From: an uncultured Gemmiger sp.
Lineage (GTDB): Bacteria > Bacillota > Clostridia > Oscillospirales > Ruminococcaceae
Assembly: GCA_944388135.1 (NCBI GenBank)
Contig: CALXHP010000072.1
Location: 1-47,099 of the forward strand
Length of the DNA: 47,099 bases
Direction: 5' to 3'
A program made the translations under genes and the position numbers. Under the pieces are notes generated by a model. The model had not been told where the DNA came from. It made no database searches and saw only the letters and a program-made list of their open reading frames with translations. Positions 1 through 5,889 of this stretch are shown in pieces. Positions within the stretch are counted from its first letter, which is position 1. Each line of letters starts with the position of its first letter.

Positions 1-10
1 CCTTTAGGGA

Positions 11-75
11 GCGACCACAGGAGATAGGCCCTTATAGGGCCTGTTCAAACCACCCGTTCAACGGGTGGTTTTGAT
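11..75. repeat. Tandem hairpin pair, possible REP-like or IS200/IS605-type end
   Basis: Two perfect inverted repeats lie side by side just past the 3' end of the rep gene. The first has arms AGGCCCT and AGGGCCT (about 27-43) and the second has arms AACCACCCGTT and AACGGGTGGTT (about 48-70), followed by a short T run on the plus strand. Paired subterminal hairpins are typical of REP elements and of IS200/IS605-family ends, and either hairpin could also terminate transcription. No transposase is visible because the window starts here. The mobile-element reading is a guess. Confidence 0.35.
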
Positions 76-151
76 TTCTATGCGGTATTCCTCGGTGAAC
101 CCGCCGACATTCTTTACAAGGATGTCCCTTCTCTTTTCCGGGAATGCTTTG

Positions 152-2041
152 TCATGCTTCTTCCTCAAAAGCAGACATCCAGTTGGTCTGAAAGCCGCCC
201 CCGGCCAACACAGTCCTTTTGGCTTTCTGGTTTTCAATCACGCCAAAGGGCATCAACAAAGAATTTTCGATCTCCGACTGGAACAAAAGCTTGGGATTTC
301 GCACCTTCTCGTCCCGGTTCACCTTTTTCCAGTAGGTATCATAGTCATAGGCGGTGGCCAATGCCTCAAAAAGCGGCGTCAGGGAACCGTATTTCAGGAT
401 GCATTTGTTCAGACTGTTTAAAAACTGCATGTTGGCTTTGCCATCCATCATGCCTTCGTCTTTGCTCTTGACATTGCGGCGGCAGAAGTATACCGCCAAC
501 TGCAGAATTTCGTCGTAGGCTTCCTTTTGTCCGGAGGTCAGCTGTTCTGCCAGCTCTTCCTCGTCGATAAAACGCCGCAACGCCTGAAGCATGCTTTTTT
601 TGGTCCCGGCATCCTGGGGAATCAGGACACTGCCGGCCTCTTCCTCGTGCTCTGCTTCCACACAATCGGCTTCATATACGGGGTCCTCCTCCGGTAGGGA
701 AGAAGCCCCGGCCATGCCGGTGCCTGCCGTATACAAACGATAGTTGTCCATATCTTCCAGAATGGATTTCCACAGATAGGGAACCGGAGATGCTTTGGTT
801 TTGGCAATGGGAATGACTTTGCGGGCATACCGTCCGGCAATGCCCAGAAACCATTTATGCAAGCTCTTGCACTCATAGATGATTTCATTCATAGCTTCAA
901 AGAACTGCTGATTTCCGCCATCGATGAGCGGGGCTTTTCCGGTATTTTTCCCTGCCATATTGGCCATGGTGTTGATCAGGATGTGTACCGCTTCCAATTC
1001 GGCATCGGCCAGTTCCCGGGTCAGTTTTTCCATTTCGGCCCGCACTTCGATCTCTTTTTTCAGCTCTGCCGGTTTTTTGCCGAAGGAGTAGGGAATGGTT
1101 GTCTCGGGGGAAGAAACATACCCCAAAGACATAACACTGGGGTCCTGATCGAACCGCTCGGTCTCTTCCAGGGCAGCAGTGGTGCGGCGCTTCTTGCGTT
1201 TGGAAATGGCAGAAGAAATGTCGGTGAGATTGCGGCTGGCTTCGCTTTGAGCCACGGGCTCGATCTTTACCGAGATGGCCACCACCTTGGACTTGGCCTT
1301 TTTGTACACTTCATAGTCGAATACGATATCCGTATGGCCGTTGATCTCACTTTTTGCTTTATCCAGCACGATGCGCCGGATATGAGCCCAGTTGGTAGCG
1401 CTGCAATCTACCTGTTTGCGCAGTTGGTCGATATCCCAGATCAGCGGCTTACCCTTGGCCTTGTTCTGAAGATACAGACTCTGGTAACTTTTGCACAGCT
1501 CATAAATGCGGATGCTGTACTGGCTTTTCATGAGCATGATGTAGGTCACGTCCATGGTGGTATATAACTCTTTGAGCTGAATCAGGTGCGGTTTGAGCAA
1601 CGGACTCAGGGTCAGCACGATCTTGCCGGTACGCTGATCGATCGTAGCAGACTCCAACCAACGCAGGATCGTGTATTTTTGGGTTCCTTCGATACGAATC
1701 CACTGGACTTTGGCATTGGCGATATCTTCGATGTTTTTTTTTACCTGATTGTACATGGACCCGTTATGGGGGTCCACACCGCAAAGTTTCAAAAACTCGT
1801 AGATGGACATCTCATACCGGGGCAGTTCCGTATCAGAAGGCTTGATCATTGCAAAGATGTGCAGCATCAGCTTTTGCTGGCTCAGCGTCAGGCTGTACAT
1901 CGCGTTCTGGATCAGCTCATTGGATTTTCGAACAACAGTTTGGTTGCCACGCTCCCCAAATGTAGCAACGGTCTGTTCTTTTTCTTCATAGTCTTCTGCA
2001 ACCAGGGAGGTGAACTCTGTTGCAGTTTTCCGGTTTGCCAC
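152..2041 (-). CDS. Rep_3-family replication initiator protein with long C-terminal extension
   Basis: Replication initiator of the Rep_3 family (RepE/Pi/RepA of iteron plasmids), expected to bind the iterons upstream and open the origin. The 629-residue protein has two winged-helix regions in about residues 30-265. The family signature lies around residues 150-190 (a serine-proline strand, then the helix with SQYSIRIYELCKSY). Plasmid members usually have 230-400 residues; here residues 270-629 form an extra acidic, helix-rich domain I do not recognise. The start is GTG at 2041, chosen because AGGAG lies 8 nt upstream; the nearby ATG is out of frame. A consensus-like promoter lies at 2081-2109. 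It sits alone, with no parA/parB beside it. The family call is firm; whether it drives chromosome or relic-plasmid replication is unknown. Confidence 0.9.
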   Translation of the reverse strand: MANRKTATEFTSLVAEDYEEKEQTVATFGERGNQTVVRKSNELIQNAMYSLTLSQQKLMLHIFAMIKPSDTELPRYEMSIYEFLKLCGVDPHNGSMYNQVKKNIEDIANAKVQWIRIEGTQKYTILRWLESATIDQRTGKIVLTLSPLLKPHLIQLKELYTTMDVTYIMLMKSQYSIRIYELCKSYQSLYLQNKAKGKPLIWDIDQLRKQVDCSATNWAHIRRIVLDKAKSEINGHTDIVFDYEVYKKAKSKVVAISVKIEPVAQSEASRNLTDISSAISKRKKRRTTAALEETERFDQDPSVMSLGYVSSPETTIPYSFGKKPAELKKEIEVRAEMEKLTRELADAELEAVHILINTMANMAGKNTGKAPLIDGGNQQFFEAMNEIIYECKSLHKWFLGIAGRYARKVIPIAKTKASPVPYLWKSILEDMDNYRLYTAGTGMAGASSLPEEDPVYEADCVEAEHEEEAGSVLIPQDAGTKKSMLQALRRFIDEEELAEQLTSGQKEAYDEILQLAVYFCRRNVKSKDEGMMDGKANMQFLNSLNKCILKYGSLTPLFEALATAYDYDTYWKKVNRDEKVRNPKLLFQSEIENSLLMPFGVIENQKAKRTVLAGGGFQTNWMSAFEEEA

Positions 2042-2080
2042 GAACCATGCTCCTCACACTATGTAATTTTGACCCGCAAG

Positions 2081-2109
2081 ATAATACCACATTGTGCTGC
2101 CTTCGTCAA
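2081..2109 (-). promoter_or_regulatory. Promoter of the rep gene
   Basis: On the minus strand, TTGACG (2109-2104) and TATTAT (2086-2081) are separated by exactly 17 bp. The start of transcription would lie about 33 nt before the GTG codon. The nearest iteron begins about 100 bp further upstream, so iteron-bound Rep could influence this promoter, but no iteron overlaps it. Confidence 0.7.
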
Positions 2110-2154
2110 TTATTGTAATTCTCAACACATTTTGAACTTTTTAACGCTGTTCCG

Positions 2155-2212
2155 ACATTGGTGACTTTTTATGTCCTTTATATTCTTTATATTTTAGATA
2201 AATAATGTTACC
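2155..2212. other. AT-rich segment, candidate DNA-unwinding element
   Basis: A stretch of almost only A and T, with a few G/C bases, lies between the rep promoter and the first iteron. AT-rich DNA next to an iteron block is where the duplex opens in iteron origins (established for plasmids such as R6K, F and P1). Its position fits; melting itself is inferred. Confidence 0.4.
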
Positions 2213-3017
2213 TGTGCCATAAATAACAACCCAGCTAGGTGCACTATTACAACTGCACTGTGCTTTTTATAACAATAAAACTGGGATGGCTTTTCCAATG
2301 TGTGCAGAATAACAACCATCCCTATTGTGCTCTGTATAACAACGGTTGCAGGCAGGTCAAGAAAAAGAAACTATGCTCAAAATAACAACAGAGAAAACCG
2401 ATCGATAGAACGATTTTTTGTACAGGCTCAGGCGGAAAAGTTGTGCTGTGAATAACAACAGAGACCTGCGTCAAAGAAATGTGCTCCGGATTACAACCAC
2501 AAACCAGGGAAATGTGTCCTGTTTAACAACACCCGGATGTTCGGCAATTGTGTTCTGAATTACAACAGGAAAACGAACAGCTGTGCTGAGAATAACAATA
2601 CTTCAAAAAAAGCAATTCCAAAAATTATGCGTATCTTCGTCAAGGAGCAGGAAATGTGCTCTGAATTACAACAATAACTGTGCTGAAAATAACAACCCAA
2701 CGCAAGGCAAAAGAAAAACGCCATGCATTCCGAGCGAAAAGCAAGTGTGCTTTGAATAACAATAGGGGATTTTTAGGAAATGTGCTGTAATTTACAACAG
2801 GAAAAGGGAAGCAAAAGAAGAAAAAATCAGGAAAATGTGTTGTCTATAACAACACTTTGGGAAGAAAAAGAGGAGAAGAGGAAGAAAAAAGAAAGTTTTT
2901 TTTCAAGACAAATGTGTTGTGAATAACAACAAAAAGGGAGAACTGTGTTCTGAATTACAATAGCCAGCAGGTGAAAAAAGGGCCTTTTCCAGGCAGAGCT
3001 GTGTTGTAAATAACAAC
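2213..3017 (+). repeat. Iteron array: about 19 same-orientation 18-bp repeats
   Basis: Consensus TGTGCTSTGAATAACAAC (Y at position 5, S or T at position 7, A or T in the ATWAC core). Copies begin at 2213, 2236 (degenerate), 2259, 2299, 2326, 2372, 2442, 2480, 2513, 2549, 2582, 2655, 2679, 2746, 2781, 2836, 2913, 2944 and 3000. All point the same way. The right half (AAYTAACAAC-like) is best kept. Start-to-start distances run from 23 to 77 bp rather than a fixed 20-22 bp, and the spacers are unrelated to each other, so this is not a tandem satellite and not CRISPR. Together with the adjacent Rep_3 gene this is an iteron-type replication origin, probably also controlling copy number. No protein-coding gene is supported from 2042 to 3250. 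Confidence 0.85.
2859..2895 (+). other. 37-nt uninterrupted polypurine tract inside the iteron array
   Basis: All bases from 2859 to 2895 are G or A, in a GAA/GAG/GGA-rich run between the iterons at 2836 and 2913. The flanking spacers from 2799 are also purine-rich. It could bend DNA, form a triplex, or simply be a spacer. No function is claimed. Confidence 0.5.
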
Positions 3018-3242
3018 ATCGAAGACAGATAAAACTCTTGTTTTTAACTGAAAAGGTGTGGATCGGCTTTTCCAGGCAGCAAGGAAGGCTTACAAGGTGT
3101 TTCCGGACTCGTTGTGTTTTCTTTGGCATAGTGTATTAAAAAATCCGGTTTCCGGTCTCCTTTGCCTCGGCTGAAAGGGGATACCTGTTGCGTTTTTGAT
3201 CGTGTAAAGGGAAAAAATAAGAATGACGACAGAAAAATTACA

Positions 3243-3256
3243 ATTTGTTAACAAAT
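3243..3256. promoter_or_regulatory. Perfect 14-bp palindrome upstream of the sRNA promoter, candidate operator
   Basis: ATTTGTTAACAAAT reads the same on both strands and ends 5 bp before the -35 box at 3262. This is a plausible site for a dimeric regulator controlling the small RNA. The binding protein is unknown. Confidence 0.45.
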
Positions 3257-3261
3257 CGCTA

Positions 3262-3290
3262 TTGACTTATGGTGACAAAACGGTTACAAT
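3262..3290 (+). promoter_or_regulatory. Strong sigma-A promoter for a candidate small RNA
   Basis: TTGACT (3262-3267), a 17-bp spacer and TACAAT (3285-3290). No open reading frame with a ribosome binding site follows on this strand before the terminator at 3384-3419, which suggests a short non-coding transcript. Confidence 0.65.
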
Positions 3291-3296
3291 TTAGTT

Positions 3297-3420
3297 GCAA
3301 GCTAAGCAACACCCCAAGGTTGCGAAGCCCCAAAAAAGATATTCTCAAATTTTTCATGTGTTCTTCTCCTCCTTTCTTTGGAACCCCCGCCCATCCCTCA
3401 GGGCGGGGGCTTCTTTTTTG
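3297..3420 (+). ncRNA. Candidate ~120-nt small RNA with an anti-Shine-Dalgarno-like loop
   Basis: The segment runs from a near-consensus promoter to an intrinsic terminator. Near its 5' end GCAAC and GTTGC can pair. The middle is A/U-rich. Before the terminator lies a C/U-rich unstructured stretch containing CCTCCTTTCT (3368-3377), which is identical to the 3' tail of bacterial 16S rRNA. Bacterial regulatory RNAs often use such C/U-rich loops to block ribosome binding sites (established, for example for Staphylococcus RNAs with UCCC loops). An alternative reading is that the opposite strand, with a strong AAAGGAGG and a 32-codon frame at 3357-3259, encodes a peptide. The RNA reading is preferred because promoter and terminator both fit the plus strand. 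Confidence 0.5.
3384..3419 (+). terminator. Intrinsic terminator of the candidate sRNA
   Basis: Stem CCCCCGCCC (3384-3392) pairs with GGGCGGGGG (3401-3409) around an 8-nt loop. A T run follows at 3413-3419. The opposite strand has no T run, so it acts on plus-strand transcripts. Confidence 0.8.
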
Positions 3421-3449
3421 TATTTTTTTATAAATCTCGTCGGAATCCA

Positions 3450-3480
3450 TTGAAAAATATAATATTATATGATATATAAT
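3450..3480 (+). promoter_or_regulatory. Promoter with AT palindrome upstream of the HAAS-PadR operon
   Basis: TTGAAA (3450-3455) is followed by overlapping -10 candidates TATATA (17-bp spacer) and TATAAT (19-bp spacer). The perfect palindrome ATATAATATTATAT (3457-3470) fills the spacer. PadR proteins bind AT-rich inverted repeats, and the operon encodes one, so autoregulation here is a reasonable inference. Confidence 0.45.
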
Positions 3481-3512
3481 ATATAAAGATAGAAAACCAG
3501 GGAGAGATCTTT

Positions 3513-3881
3513 ATGGCAGGGTATGCGTATTTGGAACGGCTGGAAGAATTGCTGGCGGAGTTGCCACCGGATGACCGTAGAAAGGTGCTGCAGTACTACG
3601 AGAAATATTTTGAAACTATAGGACCTGAAGCGGAAGAACATGCTGCGGAAGCGTTGGGGTCTCCAGAAGAAGTTGCGGCAAAAATTCTCTGGAAAAGGGA
3701 AGAACCGGAAGTAGCATTCGGCTCACTGAAACGCAATTTTCTTCTGGGGCTGGTGGCGCTGCTCCTGTTGTTTGCCATGGCAGTAAGCGTGACTGTCTTG
3801 GCGGAAAGAAAATACCGGGCGTCCACAGCGCCTACGGCAACAGAGGAAGTGCAACCCACCTACGCCCCGGAAGAAGAGTAA
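3513..3881 (+). CDS. HAAS (DUF1700-like) domain membrane protein
   Basis: A 122-residue protein. Residues 4-60 form the helical HAAS/DUF1700 domain (YLERLEELLAELPPDDRRKVLQYYEKYF, then a PEEVA stretch), the same module that starts the larger protein at 4241. One membrane helix follows at about residues 74-95, then a short Pro/Thr/Glu-rich tail. HAAS domains commonly accompany PadR-type regulators and envelope proteins in Firmicutes. This copy has no sensor domain and may be a partner or decoy of the larger one. It starts at ATG 3513 after GGGAGAGA and is first of three genes on the same strand. The molecular role is not known. Confidence 0.75.
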   Translation: MAGYAYLERLEELLAELPPDDRRKVLQYYEKYFETIGPEAEEHAAEALGSPEEVAAKILWKREEPEVAFGSLKRNFLLGLVALLLLFAMAVSVTVLAERKYRASTAPTATEEVQPTYAPEEE

Positions 3882-3923
3882 AAAAGTCCCTTATAAAAAG
3901 TTAAAGAGAAAGGAGGAAAGCAG

Positions 3924-4241
3924 ATGGTCATCAATACCAGTGCCGCACTGTTGGATGCCATTGTGCTGGCGGTGGTTGCACGGGAGGAACGGGGAACCTA
4001 TGGATATAAAATTACCCAGGATGTCCGGCAGGTACTGGAGCTGTCGGAGTCTACCCTGTATCCAGTGCTGCGCCGCCTGCAGAAGGATGGCTGCCTGACG
4101 GTGCGGGATGAAGCCTGTAACGGGCGAAACCGCCGTTATTATGAAGTGACCACTGCCGGACGGGAACGGCTGGAGAAGTTCCGTGGGGAGTGGGATGCCT
4201 ACACGAGCCAGATCAATAAATTGTTTAGGGGGGAACTGTGA
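3924..4241 (+). CDS. PadR-family transcriptional regulator
   Basis: A 105-residue winged-helix repressor. The PadR signature is clear: LLDAIVLAVV, then GTYGYKITQDV, the recognition segment SESTLYPVLRRLQKDG, and the wing RRYYEVTTAGRERL. It lies between two HAAS-domain genes, preceded by AAAGGAGG. Its TGA overlaps the next ATG by one base (TGATG), so the two are translated in concert. PadR proteins of this short type usually repress their own operon and respond to envelope stress or small ligands. The ligand cannot be read from the sequence. Confidence 0.9.
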   Translation: MVINTSAALLDAIVLAVVAREERGTYGYKITQDVRQVLELSESTLYPVLRRLQKDGCLTVRDEACNGRNRRYYEVTTAGRERLEKFRGEWDAYTSQINKLFRGEL

Positions 4242-5419
4242 TGAGGAAGTACGCCTATCTGGCAAAACTGGAAGAACTGCTGGCCGCTTTGCCGGCGCAG
4301 GAACGGCAGGATGCGCTGAATTTTTACGAAGAATATTTTGACGCGGCAGGCAGCGAGAACGAAGAAAAAACGGCAGAAGAACTGGGGGATCCGGCGGAAG
4401 TGGCCCGTAAAGTGCTGGAAGGGGAAGGCATTGCTGCGCCGGAAGAGGATTCAACCCAACCGGACCGGAATATCGACCCGCCGCCCGCACCAACAATCGA
4501 TGCAGCGGCGGAACAACCTTTGCCCGAGGACCTCCCCTTCGCTGTATCTCAAAATCCGGTACCGGAAACGCCGGTTTCCCCGGTCCAGACGCCGGTCAGG
4601 CGCTCGTTTTCGCAAGTTTGGCTGGTGGTCGGGGTGCTGATAGCGTTGGCGCTGGTAATCCAGCTGGCGGTACTGGCATCAACCCTCGGCGGTAGCGACG
4701 GGGAAAAGACGGCCGCTTCGATGATAGACTCTATCGAAAGTGAATCCACGGAAGCGGAGACACTTTCTCCGGCGCCTGTGGACCACGGATTCTCCGGCTC
4801 CGGTTTGGTTACATACACAGCTGATATACGCACCAACGGCCGGGGCACGCTGAACATTGTGATCAACAGCGGCAATGTGGCCTTCCAGACCGGAAAGGCC
4901 GGCAAGATCGAAGTGAGCAATGTGGATGTTTCACAGGCGGTCACTCTTTCGAAAACAGACGGAGAAGATTCCTTCACTTGTGAAAGCAATGACCCGGCCA
5001 CTCATGTGACCGTTACACTTCCGGCGGATGCTTACCAGGCTGTCAATGTTATGATTTTAAACAGTGGGGCCATTGAGCTGGGCAATTTACAGGCGGAAGA
5101 GATCACAGCCATTACGGCGGAGGGGCTTATTCAGTCGGAGCAAGTGTGCGCAGGTTCACTGGCCCTTCAGACCAATAAAGGCAGCATCTGGCTGGAAAAG
5201 GCCGCAAACGGTACCAAGTACCAGTTGGAAAGGGTAACCCTGTCGGCCCCCCAGGGGTATGTTTCGGCCAGGCTGGATGCGCCGGAATCCAGCTGGGAAA
5301 CCAAGATTACCAACGGAGAAGGGTACAGCAGAACAACAATGGCGGATGAAAATACAGAGACGGTCCGCTATCTGGATGTGCAGGCAGGCGGCAAGATCGA
5401 TCTCCAATATACGAAATGA
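4241..5419 (+). CDS. HAAS/DUF1700 membrane protein with DUF4097-like extracellular domain
   Basis: About 392 residues. An N-terminal HAAS domain (about 3-60: YLAKLEELLAALPAQERQDA) is followed by a Pro-rich linker and one membrane helix (about 124-147, VWLVVGVLIALALVIQLAVL). The last 200 residues are Gly/Asn/Thr-rich beta-strand repeats of DUF4097 type (from about GRGTLNIVINSGNVAF), predicted outside the cell. DUF4097 beta-helical domains occur in envelope stress proteins such as LiaX (family knowledge). ATG 4241 is used; GTG at 4238 is an equally close alternative. It overlaps padR by one base. It probably couples an envelope signal to the PadR repressor; this is inferred from the arrangement. 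Confidence 0.75.
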   Translation: MRKYAYLAKLEELLAALPAQERQDALNFYEEYFDAAGSENEEKTAEELGDPAEVARKVLEGEGIAAPEEDSTQPDRNIDPPPAPTIDAAAEQPLPEDLPFAVSQNPVPETPVSPVQTPVRRSFSQVWLVVGVLIALALVIQLAVLASTLGGSDGEKTAASMIDSIESESTEAETLSPAPVDHGFSGSGLVTYTADIRTNGRGTLNIVINSGNVAFQTGKAGKIEVSNVDVSQAVTLSKTDGEDSFTCESNDPATHVTVTLPADAYQAVNVMILNSGAIELGNLQAEEITAITAEGLIQSEQVCAGSLALQTNKGSIWLEKAANGTKYQLERVTLSAPQGYVSARLDAPESSWETKITNGEGYSRTTMADENTETVRYLDVQAGGKIDLQYTK

Positions 5420-5501
5420 CTCTCCATGAGAAAAAGAAAATTTACCGGGAAAGAGCACAACTTTAACAAAAACAAATAGATCAAATTGTGCAAAACGATG
5501 G

Positions 5502-5530
5502 TTGACAACACTGCTTTAATCTGGTAAAGT
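5502..5530 (+). promoter_or_regulatory. Promoter of the leu operon leader
   Basis: TTGACA (5502-5507), a 17-bp spacer and TAAAGT (5525-5530). Transcription would start about 5537, giving a leader of about 350 nt before leuA. Confidence 0.7.
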
Positions 5531-5544
5531 AATCGTATTGAAAA

Positions 5545-5846
5545 AATGCAGTGATGGGGAGAAAGCAATTCCCAGTCCGCTTCAGAGAGCCGCCGGTTGG
5601 TGCAAGGCGGTGCGGCAGGTCTTGCGTCACTGGCCCCGGAGCAGCCGCGTTGATGGCCTGTTGGCTGTAGGTGCGGACGGAACCTGACCGTTATCATGCA
5701 GGCGCGATTCGCCCCATAAGGCTGATCGTACAGAGCGGCCGTCCGGATGGATTGTGACGGCAATGAGAGTGGTACCGCGGGTACAGCAATTTGCATTTGC
5801 TCCCGTCTCTCAAAGGCAAAACGCCTTTGAGGGACGGTTTTTTTAT
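5545..5846 (+). promoter_or_regulatory. T-box leader (leucine-type) of the leu operon
   Basis: A tRNA-sensing T-box riboswitch. Stem I elements are visible (GAGAGCCGCCGGTTGGTG near 5585), and the hallmark T-box AGAGTGGTACCGCGG lies at 5766-5780. A terminator follows. The expected specifier position carries CTG (5630-5632), a leucine codon, which matches the downstream leuACDB genes; the specifier assignment was made by eye. Uncharged tRNA-Leu should pair with the specifier and T-box bulge and favour the antiterminator, switching the operon on when leucine is short. Confidence 0.9.
5803..5844 (+). terminator. T-box regulated terminator
   Basis: CCGTCTCTCAAAGGC (5803-5817) pairs with GCCTTTGAGGGACGG (5823-5837), with a single T-G pair, and is followed by seven T. 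Its 5' arm overlaps the strand needed for the T-box antiterminator, as expected. Confidence 0.85.
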
Positions 5847-5889
5847 GCCTCCTTCAAGGGCACACGAAACCTTGAAGGAGGCATTTTTT
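5847..5889 (+). promoter_or_regulatory. Second terminator-like hairpin that sequesters the leuA ribosome binding site
   Basis: GCCTCCTTCAAGG (5847-5859) and CCTTGAAGGAGGC (5870-5882) form a perfect 13-bp stem with a 10-nt loop, followed by A and six T directly before ATG 5890. The 3' arm contains the AAGGAGG Shine-Dalgarno of leuA. The hairpin could therefore terminate transcription or hide the ribosome site. Its presence just after the T-box terminator is unusual. Confidence 0.7.

Noticed and set aside
2213-3017. Possible CRISPR array
   Set aside because: Repeats are only 18 bp and degenerate, spacers vary from 5 to 59 bp, there are no cas genes, and a Rep_3 gene lies next to it; iterons explain it better.
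3222-3293. 23-codon frame starting MTTEKLQF with a weak AAAGGG upstream
   Set aside because: It overlaps the palindrome and promoter of the candidate sRNA and is too short and weakly signalled to support.
5791-5889. Upstream extension of the leuA frame
   Set aside because: This part is the T-box antiterminator/terminator and the RBS hairpin; AAGGAGG points to ATG 5890.
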